Source: Paenibacillus ehimensis NBRC 15659
GTDB lineage: Bacteria; Bacillota; Bacilli; Paenibacillales; NBRC-103111
Direction: 5' to 3'
Length of the DNA: 64,000 bases
Assembly: GCF_004000785.1 (NCBI RefSeq)
Contig: NZ_BILX01000011.1
Location: 1 to 64,000, forward strand
Below, in pieces: positions 43,666 to 51,431 of this stretch (the stretch's first letter is position 1; the number at the start of each line of letters is the position of its first letter). The position numbers and the translations under genes were made by a program. Under the pieces are notes generated by a model, which searched no databases, was not told where the DNA came from, and saw nothing but the letters and a program-made list of their open reading frames with translations.

Positions 43666-46536
43666 TCATCCCGCCACTTTGTCCGCAACATACTGCACAT
43701 CTGTGCTGTCGATGACTCCATCATTGTTCAAATCGTACAAGCTGTCATACCCCGGCTGACCTACACGCGCTCCGCTCCGCTTCGAGATGAGCACGAGATC
43801 GCTGAGCCCGATCCGGCCGTCCTGATCAAAATCTGCCGATCCGACCCGTACGGTCAAGGTGACGGGCCCGGGCAGCGTCCGAATCGCCCCTTGGCTGTTT
43901 GCAAGCTGCGAATCCGGCTGCAGCGTGAAGGTGCCGCTGCCCTGCTGAAGCACGGTGAACCGCAAGGCCGCAAGACCTATGTCTCCGCTCCGTCCCGGCG
44001 TTTGTCCGAGTAAAGATCCGCTCACGTGTACCCGGTCCGGCGCAGGCACGCTATAGCCTCTCACGGCGGTGGTTCCCTCCGTGCCGAATTCCGGGTGCAG
44101 CGAAGCCTGCAGCAGCTTGAATTTGGCGGGATCGTACTGCAGCTTCGCCAGAAAAGCGTATACGTCCTCCGCCCCATCCGCTCGCATTTGCAGTTCAAGC
44201 ACGGAGCCGACGTTCAAGAAGCCCGGCCGGGCCTGCAAACGAACAGCCTCCGCCGTTCCTTGAGCCGCTTTCGTTTTCACCGTTGTCGCCGGGTTATTCT
44301 GACTGACATGGCCTGCCGCATCCACAGCTTCGACGGAAAATGAATACGTCGTATCCGGCTGCAGCCCCACTACGTTATAGGAATAGACGCTGCCGTAAAC
44401 CGTTCCCGCGACACTGCCGTCCCGGTAAATCCGGTACCCCGTCGCTCCTTGCGCCAGGGTCCAGTTCAAGGTCAGCGACGAGGACGTCACGTTCGACGCG
44501 GTTAGCGTGGTGCCCTCAGGCCACACCGGCCCGCCAGGCGCAGCCGCTACGGTGAACTTAGTGATCGATACCTCTCTGTTATCCGCGTCATCCTTCGCAA
44601 CAATGATCAATTTGTACTTGCCCGGCGTTAACCCGTTTGCTGGCGCAGTCACCATACCCGTCGCTTCGTCGTAGGTGTGTTCCAGCCAATCTTGAACTAA
44701 TTTTTCATTTTCTATAATCACCGAGATGTCCTTCACTTTGCCTTGACTGTCGGTAATCTTAGCTGAAATGACGGGATTAGCGGTGGTTATGACCTCGTTG
44801 TCCCCCGGATCATGTTCGCTTACAACCGGCGGCGTTCGATCCTCGATCGGAGTTCTCACGGTAAGTGTAGGGCCGTTGTTCGTCTCTTTCATATCCTTGT
44901 TGAGGGCCTCCACTTTAAAGGTATACTCTGTGTCGTCCTCCAACTTATAATGAAAAAACGAGTATAAAGTCTGACTCCCCTTATTTTGGGAGATCTTTTC
45001 GTTGTTCGCATATATCGCGTAGTATTCCGCACCGACTGCCGGCGTCCAAGATAACTGGTAGTTGTCTTTGTAGAGCCGCTTGAACTCCAGGCGACTGCCT
45101 TCGGGCCAATAGGCCAACGGAATTTCCGGAGCCGGACCTTCTTTTAACGAAGTCTCACTTAGGATACCGGAGCCGTTTACCGCGAATACCTCATATTTAT
45201 ATTTCTGACCGGGGGACAGCAGCGTATCGGTGAAGCTTTCGGTGTCACTGTATGACCTCACAGGCGTCAGCAATTCTCCATTACGATACAGCAGGTAATA
45301 AACTCCCGCCCGAGGCCACGTCAATTTAACTTTGCCTTCCCCGTCAGGTGTAACTTTCAGAACGCTATAAGCAGGCCACACAGGAGCATCCGCTGGAGCC
45401 TCGAAGGGCGCCTCCGCCAAAGGAACATAATTCACCTGTACATCGCTGCCCAGTTTAAGCTTCGAAGCGACCTCCTGCTCGTCGGTCGTTCCCCAATAAT
45501 TGTTTTGAAGAGGTATACTGTCCCAGCCATTATAACTGTTAATTACGCCGTTCAACCCGTTGCGCAGAATATTGCTTTCAGTCACGGGAATCGGTCCATC
45601 AAAGCCAACTGCGTTATCGGATAGTTCTCCACGCTTGAAACGGACCGTATTTTCTTGATCCCCTGTCGTACTGAGCAGGCCGATTTGATTGCCGCTGACT
45701 TTGGTATCATATAGATATATCGAAATCGTTCCGAACATGCCGTTAAAAACGCGGTCGACATAAGCGCCGTACGCATTCCCTGTAACCGTAGAATCGTATA
45801 TGGCTCCCGAGCCTTTAAGTCCATACGAATGATTTCCTTCGATTCGGCTTTTGGCGACTAAATTATCCATATCCTTCCGCGCCTCGGAGTCCCCGAGGTC
45901 CGTCACCCCTCCTCCGTTGTTGCGGATGAGGCTGTCGTAGACAAATACCCGGCTGCCTCGAATCGCCGTGCCGTTATTTTCAAATACCGAAGAAGCTATG
46001 TTGAAGACCTTGATATCTCCGTAGAGTGCAGTTTGATTGTTTGCGAACCTGACATGATCGATAATCACCGGGTTCTTGTTCACGATGGGGTAGGTTCCGG
46101 CATCAATAGCCGAAGTGGCGCCGGTAAATTCGGCATGCTTGATTCTGACGGTATTCATATCGATATATTCCAAATCCAGGCCCTTCCAGCTTGGAACGGA
46201 CTGCGCGGTTTCCGGGCCGAATAAGACCGGTTCGCTTTGCGTACCGTTCACGAGCAAGTTTCCACCTACCCGGAGTCCCGTTTCGTTACGGAACTTAATG
46301 ACAACGCCCGGTTCGATCGATAGTGTAATATTTTGGTATATGTCAACAGTTGTTGTCACGATGTAGGGACTGCCGGCTTTGGTCCATACCGTATCTTGAG
46401 TGATATCGCTTGATATTTGCGTGCCGGTCCCGGATGAAGCTTGAGGCGGCTGCAGTTCTTCCGCCGATCCGGGGGAAGCAAAAGCAATAAATGCGAGGAA
46501 TAACAAGAACAACGCGATGATCGATAGCTTTTTCAT
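43666..46536 (-). CDS. Secreted beta-helix, fibronectin III, cohesin and dockerin protein (copy 2)
   Basis: 956 residues. Residues 1-25 are a Sec signal peptide very like copy 1. A right-handed parallel beta-helix follows (about 45-370) with repeated short strands such as ESNILRNGLNGV and VFENNGTAIRGS, typical of adhesins or polysaccharide-active proteins. Then come three fibronectin III-like domains with an Ig-like insert, a cohesin-type domain and a type I dockerin (DFDQDGRIGLSD and DLNNDGVIDSTD). The ATG at 46536 follows AGAGGAGG. The beta-helix carries no clear lyase catalytic site that I can identify. It probably acts at the cell surface or in the matrix. A tandem duplicate of the gene below, with a new N-terminal module. 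Confidence 0.88.
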   Translation of the reverse strand: MKKLSIIALFLLFLAFIAFASPGSAEELQPPQASSGTGTQISSDITQDTVWTKAGSPYIVTTTVDIYQNITLSIEPGVVIKFRNETGLRVGGNLLVNGTQSEPVLFGPETAQSVPSWKGLDLEYIDMNTVRIKHAEFTGATSAIDAGTYPIVNKNPVIIDHVRFANNQTALYGDIKVFNIASSVFENNGTAIRGSRVFVYDSLIRNNGGGVTDLGDSEARKDMDNLVAKSRIEGNHSYGLKGSGAIYDSTVTGNAYGAYVDRVFNGMFGTISIYLYDTKVSGNQIGLLSTTGDQENTVRFKRGELSDNAVGFDGPIPVTESNILRNGLNGVINSYNGWDSIPLQNNYWGTTDEQEVASKLKLGSDVQVNYVPLAEAPFEAPADAPVWPAYSVLKVTPDGEGKVKLTWPRAGVYYLLYRNGELLTPVRSYSDTESFTDTLLSPGQKYKYEVFAVNGSGILSETSLKEGPAPEIPLAYWPEGSRLEFKRLYKDNYQLSWTPAVGAEYYAIYANNEKISQNKGSQTLYSFFHYKLEDDTEYTFKVEALNKDMKETNNGPTLTVRTPIEDRTPPVVSEHDPGDNEVITTANPVISAKITDSQGKVKDISVIIENEKLVQDWLEHTYDEATGMVTAPANGLTPGKYKLIIVAKDDADNREVSITKFTVAAAPGGPVWPEGTTLTASNVTSSSLTLNWTLAQGATGYRIYRDGSVAGTVYGSVYSYNVVGLQPDTTYSFSVEAVDAAGHVSQNNPATTVKTKAAQGTAEAVRLQARPGFLNVGSVLELQMRADGAEDVYAFLAKLQYDPAKFKLLQASLHPEFGTEGTTAVRGYSVPAPDRVHVSGSLLGQTPGRSGDIGLAALRFTVLQQGSGTFTLQPDSQLANSQGAIRTLPGPVTLTVRVGSADFDQDGRIGLSDLVLISKRSGARVGQPGYDSLYDLNNDGVIDSTDVQYVADKVAG
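43675..44560. repeat. Long direct repeat, copy B
   Basis: Partner of 41997-42882. Recombination between the copies would delete 1678 bases and fuse the beta-helix front of copy 2 to the tail of copy 1. The sequences just upstream of both genes (near 43562-43600 and 46550-46590) are also alike, so the whole gene was duplicated. Confidence 0.85.
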
Positions 46537-46730
46537 GAAGATCCTCCTCTTGGTATTGGATTTTCCGCCTGAACCAAGATGTGCGAATCAAGCTAACTCT
46601 GGCACCAGTAAACGATAAAAGTCCCCCGCCCCCCTTCACTTCACTGTTTCCTCAAATAATATCATCCATTTCTTCCAGAAATAAATAGAAATTAGCTAAA
46701 GAATTCTAAATATTTCAACAAAAGCCTCCG

Positions 46731-46770
46731 TAAAAAATAAGAGCACTCCGCCCCCGGCGAAAATGCTCTT
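46731..46770 (-). terminator. Terminator after the aldo/keto reductase gene
   Basis: On the minus strand AAGAGCA pairs with TGCTCTT, with an inner CGCC/GGCG, followed by ATTTTTT. The rest of 46537-46811 is AT-rich with nothing else recognised. Confidence 0.8.
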
Positions 46771-46811
46771 CGTTATACGCAATCTATGTCGCAGTGAGAC
46801 CGCTCGCCGAC

Positions 46812-47738
46812 CTACCCGTGCTCCAGCCAGCTCAGCTCCTCCCGCGTTAAGCGGATGTCCGCCCCTTGCCGGCACGACTCCAGCTCCTCCGACGTCTGCG
46901 CCCCGATCAATGCGCAGGCGGGGAACGGCTGGTTCAGCACATAAGCAAGCGCGATCTGAATCGGGCTGGCGCCTTTTTGCTTGCCCAGCATCTCCGCCCG
47001 CCGCAGCCGGGCCCAGTTGTCGTCGCTGTAGAACACCCGTACCAAATCGGCGTTATCCGTCACCTCGGGCGAATAGCGTCCGGTGAAAAAGCCCCGGGCC
47101 TGCGACGACCAGGACAGCAGCGGGAACCGGTTCCGCTCGTGCCATGCGCAATCGTCGGCGTAAGCCGTTACGCAGCCGGCCCAGAACGGCTCTTTCGCTT
47201 TGGCCAGACTTAAATTCGGGCTGCTGAACGAGAACCCGGTTAAGCCGTTCGCCGCCGCATAGTCGTTCGCCTCCTGCAGCCGCTGCACGGACCAGTTGGA
47301 GGCGCCGATCGCCTTGATGCGGCCTGCCGCGATATGCCCGTTTAAGGCCTCGATGATCACGCCGACCGGTACCGACGGATCGTCCCGGTGCAGCGCGTAC
47401 AAATCGACATAATCGGTGCCGAGCCGCTCCAGGCTTTCGCTCAAATCGCTCGCGATCGCTTCGGGCGTCACACGCGGACCGCTGCTGTCGTGATGAGCCC
47501 CTTTGGTCAGGAGTACGACATCGGACCGGTTCCCCCGGTCCTTCATCCATTGGCCGATCGTACGCTCGCTGTTCCCGCCGCCGTAGACATGAGCGGTATC
47601 GATCGTATTGCCTCCAATCCCAAAGAACGCGTCGAGCACGCCGCTGACCTTGTCGTAGATGTCCATGCTGAAATAATCCGAGCCTTGAATCAGGCACGAT
47701 ACCGGTTTTTCCAAGCCTTCGATGCGAATCGTTCTCAC
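46812..47738 (-). CDS. Aldo/keto reductase
   Basis: 308-residue NADPH-dependent oxidoreductase with a TIM-barrel fold. The catalytic tetrad is visible: Asp in NTIDTAHVYG, Tyr in the same segment, Lys in VLLTKGAHH and His in LYALHRDD. The coenzyme-binding C terminus contains ASPIQIALAYVLNQPF. The GTG at 47738 follows GGGGAGG. It follows the Gfo/Idh/MocA gene by 19 bases and the pair is divergent from an AraC gene, which suggests sugar or polyol metabolism under AraC control. Confidence 0.92.
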   Translation of the reverse strand: MRTIRIEGLEKPVSCLIQGSDYFSMDIYDKVSGVLDAFFGIGGNTIDTAHVYGGGNSERTIGQWMKDRGNRSDVVLLTKGAHHDSSGPRVTPEAIASDLSESLERLGTDYVDLYALHRDDPSVPVGVIIEALNGHIAAGRIKAIGASNWSVQRLQEANDYAAANGLTGFSFSSPNLSLAKAKEPFWAGCVTAYADDCAWHERNRFPLLSWSSQARGFFTGRYSPEVTDNADLVRVFYSDDNWARLRRAEMLGKQKGASPIQIALAYVLNQPFPACALIGAQTSEELESCRQGADIRLTREELSWLEHG

Positions 47739-47757
47739 GTCTCGTTCCTCCCCAGAA

Positions 47758-48765
47758 TTATAAATTCAGCTCTACGCGGCGGCGTTCCCGGGCCGATGTG
47801 AGACAAGCGTCGACGGCACGCATGTTGTTCACCGCGTCCGACGGTCCGAACGGCATCGGCTCGCCGTGCAGGACGTTCCGGCCGAACGCATCGGCTTGAA
47901 GCGTATATTGGTTCACGTAAGGAACCTCTACTTCGCGCTTTTCCCCTCCGGCAACAACATAAAAATGATCCTGCTCGTTTTCATGGACAACGTACGCGGA
48001 CGGGACCTCGATCCGGCCCTCCGTTCCGAGGATCTCCAGCGTATTGCGTCCGGCCGCCCACATCCCGCAATCGAAGGTAAGTGCAACGCCCCCGGTAAAT
48101 TCGAGCAGTCCCGAAGCCATCATATCGACGTGATCGTGCTCCGGCGAGAAGAAAGCATGCACCGCCGCCGCTTCCGGCTCCCGCTCCAGAATGAACCGCG
48201 CCGCGCTGATCGGATATACGCCGACGTCGTAGATCGATCCGCCGCCCATCCACTGCTTGAAGCGCACGTTATCCGCATCCTTCGCATTGTTGAAGGTGAA
48301 GGCGCCGTGAATGGCGCGGATCTCGCCGATCTCCCCGCTCCGGATCACCGCTTTTATTGCCGCATAGCGCGGATGATAGCGGTACATGAACGCTTCGGCG
48401 AACGCCACGCCCGCCCGGCGGCAAGCTTCCGCCATCTCTTCGGCTTCTGCCGCATCGATCGCGGCCGGCTTCTCGCACAGCACGTGCTTGCCCGCCTCCG
48501 CGGCACGGATCGTCCATTCCTTGTGCAGGTGGTTCGGCAGCGGAATATAAACGGCATCAATCTCGGAGTCGGCGAGCAGCTCCTCATAGCTTCCGTATGC
48601 TTTTGGGATATTCAGCCGTTCCGCCGTTTCCCTCGCTTTGTCCAGCCCACGGCTGGCAATAGCCGCTACGGTGCCGGTAACCGATTGTTGAATCCCCGGG
48701 ATGACCGAGCGTACGGCGATACCCGCGCAGCCGATGACTCCCCAACGAACCTTGCTTTCCCTCAT
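47758..48765 (-). CDS. Gfo/Idh/MocA family oxidoreductase
   Basis: 335-residue NAD(P)-dependent dehydrogenase of sugars or sugar derivatives. The Rossmann fold begins WGVIGCAGIAVRSVIPGI, and the family's EKPAAIDAAEAEEM segment (Lys of the CEKP motif) is present, followed by the C-terminal alpha/beta substrate domain with the YDVGVYPI motif. The ATG at 48765 follows AAGGAG. First gene of a two-gene operon with the aldo/keto reductase. The substrate is unknown. Confidence 0.93.
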   Translation of the reverse strand: MRESKVRWGVIGCAGIAVRSVIPGIQQSVTGTVAAIASRGLDKARETAERLNIPKAYGSYEELLADSEIDAVYIPLPNHLHKEWTIRAAEAGKHVLCEKPAAIDAAEAEEMAEACRRAGVAFAEAFMYRYHPRYAAIKAVIRSGEIGEIRAIHGAFTFNNAKDADNVRFKQWMGGGSIYDVGVYPISAARFILEREPEAAAVHAFFSPEHDHVDMMASGLLEFTGGVALTFDCGMWAAGRNTLEILGTEGRIEVPSAYVVHENEQDHFYVVAGGEKREVEVPYVNQYTLQADAFGRNVLHGEPMPFGPSDAVNNMRAVDACLTSARERRRVELNL

Positions 48766-48808
48766 TCCCTCATCGCTCCTTCAGCTTTGTATGGATGAAT
48801 ATGCTAAG

Positions 48809-48883
48809 ATATTGTCATTATATTGAACCTGGAATAAAATGAAAATAACATCTTATTGCATTCGAATAAAACAATATTGTCAT
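48809..48883. promoter_or_regulatory. Paired ATATTGTCAT repeats in the AraC intergenic region
   Basis: The 10-base word ATATTGTCAT occurs at 48809-48818 and 48874-48883 in the same orientation, 65 bases apart, close to six helical turns. AraC proteins typically bind direct repeats, so these are operator candidates for the divergent regulator. Confidence 0.5.
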
Positions 48884-48901
48884 CCGAAAGGAGAAGTAGA
48901 A

Positions 48902-49738
48902 ATGCGGCGCCAAAGCTTTCTGCCGACGCTGACCGAGCACGAATATTTGCTGCTGCCCGAATCGGTCGGCTGGTACAAGGACCCTGAGCATGAGGTGATG
49001 CGCAAAGCGGGGGCTCTCAACAATTTCAGCATCCATCTGATCGTGGACGGCAAAGGCTACCTGGAAACCGACGGACAGCGGCATACGCTGCACCGGGGAG
49101 ACGCCTTTCTCTACTTCCCTTTGCAATCGCAAAGGTATTACAGCAGCCAGGACGAACCTTGGGAAGTGCGTTGGGTGCATTTTTACGGAAAAACGCTGAA
49201 GGAGTTTTTGCTGGAACGGGGCATCGGGCCGAAGCCCTTGTGGAAAATACCTCAGTGGAAGCCGCTCGAACAGGCTTTGGCGGATTTGCTGGAGGAGTTG
49301 GAGCAGAACGGATTTTGGCAGCTGACCCGCATCTCGACGCTGACTTACGCGATCCTGGCGGAATTCGTTACGCAAGCGGTTCCTTGGTCTGAAGCCCGAA
49401 GCCCCGAGGCCGACAACCGGATCTCGGAGCTCTTGCCCGACATGCAGCGCGATGCCTGCCTGCCGTTCGATTTGCAGTATTGGGCAGACCGGGCCGGCGT
49501 CAGCAGCTATTATTTTTGCCGCCTGTTCAAGAAAGCGACTCATCTGACACCGATGACCTTTATTACGCTGTGCCGGCTGCAGAACAGCAAGCAGTGGCTG
49601 CTGGAGCAGCCGCAGCTGACGGTGAAGGAAATCGCCGAGCGTGCCGGCTATCCGAGCGTCAGCTACTATAACAAGCGGTTTCTGGAGCAGGAAGGCATGA
49701 CGCCGACCGAGTACCGGCAGCTTTATTTGCGCCGTTAG
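48902..49738 (+). CDS. AraC family transcriptional regulator
   Basis: 278 residues from the ATG at 48902, 8 bases after AAAGGAG. The N-terminal cupin-like sensor domain (about 1-150) includes FSIHLIVDGKGYLETDG and a HRGDAFLYFP strand. The C-terminal pair of helix-turn-helices is at about 175-275, ending AGYPSVSYYNKRFLEQEGM-TPTEYRQ, a standard AraC signature. It probably activates the divergent Gfo/Idh/MocA and aldo/keto reductase genes in response to a sugar. Confidence 0.92.
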   Translation: MRRQSFLPTLTEHEYLLLPESVGWYKDPEHEVMRKAGALNNFSIHLIVDGKGYLETDGQRHTLHRGDAFLYFPLQSQRYYSSQDEPWEVRWVHFYGKTLKEFLLERGIGPKPLWKIPQWKPLEQALADLLEELEQNGFWQLTRISTLTYAILAEFVTQAVPWSEARSPEADNRISELLPDMQRDACLPFDLQYWADRAGVSSYYFCRLFKKATHLTPMTFITLCRLQNSKQWLLEQPQLTVKEIAERAGYPSVSYYNKRFLEQEGMTPTEYRQLYLRR

Positions 49739-49754
49739 CTCCGGCGTCCAGCGA

Positions 49755-51314
49755 TTAGCTCCCCGGCTGATAGCTTTCGCTCCGGTTGCGTCCCTCTTGC
49801 TTGGCCCGGTACAGCGCCTTGTCCGCCATCCCGACCAATTCGAGCGGCGAGAGCCCCGCATACGGAATGGACGAAGCGGCGCCGACGCTGACCGTGACAT
49901 ACTCGGAAACCGACGATCCGATATGCCGGATACGAAGCGTTTCCACTTCCCGGCGGATGCTCTCCGCCACGCTCGCGGCCTGCAGCCTTCCGCATGCCGT
50001 CAGGACGACCACAAACTCCTCGCCGCCATAGCGGGCAGCGAGTCCGTCCATGCTGCCGACGACCCGCTGCAGAGCGCCTGCAACCTGTTTCAGACAAGCG
50101 TCTCCGCCTTGATGACCGTAGGTATCGTTATACGCTTTGAAGCAATCGATATCGAGCATAATAACGGATAGCGAATGCGAATACATCGCCGCTTTCGCCC
50201 ATGCCGCATCGAGAAATTCGTCGAACGCCCGCCGGTTGGCCACCCCCGTCAGCCCGTCGCGGCGCGACAGCTGCTCCAGCATGCGGTTGGCCTGCATCAT
50301 GGTCTCTTCAGCCCGCTTCGACTCCGTCCTGTCGACGATCATCGCCAAATAGCCAAGCAATCGGTCCTCCTGCTCCCTAACTTCACTGAGCATCAAGTGT
50401 ATGTGAAACCGGTCTCCGTCACGCCGGACGAAGGTCCACTCCTGTTCATGGCCCTTTCCTTCGGACAAGCCCGCCACGAACACCTCCAGATCTTTTACCG
50501 GTCGTCCTAGCTGACGCTGAAGCTCTTCTTTTCTCAGCGCAAACTCCGCCGGGTCCACCATCGTTCCGGGAATCTGCCGTCCGATGGCTTCGTCGGCGCG
50601 AATTCCGAACATTCGTTCCGCCCCCGGATTGAACACTTTAGCGATGCCTGCCGGGTCCGTGAAAATAATCGCAACCCCTGTCGCCGAGCGGAAAATCGCC
50701 TCCTGCAGCGTATACGACCGCCGGTAGTTGGCTTCGCTTTCCTCCAATTGATAGACGAGACGGTTGGCATCGGACAAATAGCGAATCAGGTACGCGACGA
50801 ACAGACCGCCGGACAAAATAATAGCGACAAAATAAAGATTCACCTTCCAGCTCTGCCATCCCAGCAGAAAAAACAAGCTTGAGGTGATGATCCCGATGCC
50901 CGCCGCGATGGAAAGCAGCCATTTTTTCCAATAATCCGTCACACGCGCGGCAATGATGCCGCTGATCAAGCCCAGAAGCATAGCGGTCGTGGCCGCCGTT
51001 AGCGAGGATTGGTTCACTCCGAACATCGCAATCCGGCCGGCGGCGATGATCAAGCCCGTCACCGCCGAAGCGTAAATTCCACCGAAATGCGCTGCCGCGA
51101 TAATGGCGATCTGCCGAAAATCAAGAATGGTCGACCCGTCGATCCTGACGCTGAAGAACATCAGCAAAATGCCGAACAGCCCGTGCACCCCTCCGATAAC
51201 GAGACGCAGTTTTACAGGCATCAACGGCTTCCGTTCGTAGTTGCGCAGGAGGCGGCTTGACAAAAACATAAATGCAGTTAATAATGCCAAATTAGCGGTA
51301 AATAATTGGAACAT
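49755..51314 (-). CDS. Membrane PAS-GGDEF diguanylate cyclase
   Basis: 519 residues from the ATG at 51314 (GAGGGGG, 8 bases). Residues 1-190 hold about six helices resembling the 5TM-5TMR_LYT sensor module. A PAS domain (about 210-335) leads into a GGDEF domain (about 355-515) whose active site is ARYGGEEFVVVL, so c-di-GMP synthesis is expected. The inhibitory RxxD site usually found just before this loop is not present (the sequence there is VGSMDGLA). It is convergent with the AraC gene across only 16 bases, with no clear terminator. Confidence 0.92.
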   Translation of the reverse strand: MFQLFTANLALLTAFMFLSSRLLRNYERKPLMPVKLRLVIGGVHGLFGILLMFFSVRIDGSTILDFRQIAIIAAAHFGGIYASAVTGLIIAAGRIAMFGVNQSSLTAATTAMLLGLISGIIAARVTDYWKKWLLSIAAGIGIITSSLFFLLGWQSWKVNLYFVAIILSGGLFVAYLIRYLSDANRLVYQLEESEANYRRSYTLQEAIFRSATGVAIIFTDPAGIAKVFNPGAERMFGIRADEAIGRQIPGTMVDPAEFALRKEELQRQLGRPVKDLEVFVAGLSEGKGHEQEWTFVRRDGDRFHIHLMLSEVREQEDRLLGYLAMIVDRTESKRAEETMMQANRMLEQLSRRDGLTGVANRRAFDEFLDAAWAKAAMYSHSLSVIMLDIDCFKAYNDTYGHQGGDACLKQVAGALQRVVGSMDGLAARYGGEEFVVVLTACGRLQAASVAESIRREVETLRIRHIGSSVSEYVTVSVGAASSIPYAGLSPLELVGMADKALYRAKQEGRNRSESYQPGS

Positions 51315-51431
51315 GGACCGCACCCCCTCTATCTCTCTGTGCTGTCGATCATATCAGACACGTATTAAAAAAGTGTTAGGACTTTCGTACTATTGTGTTA
51401 AATAAACGTACCGCGTGGAAAGGAGTCTGGC

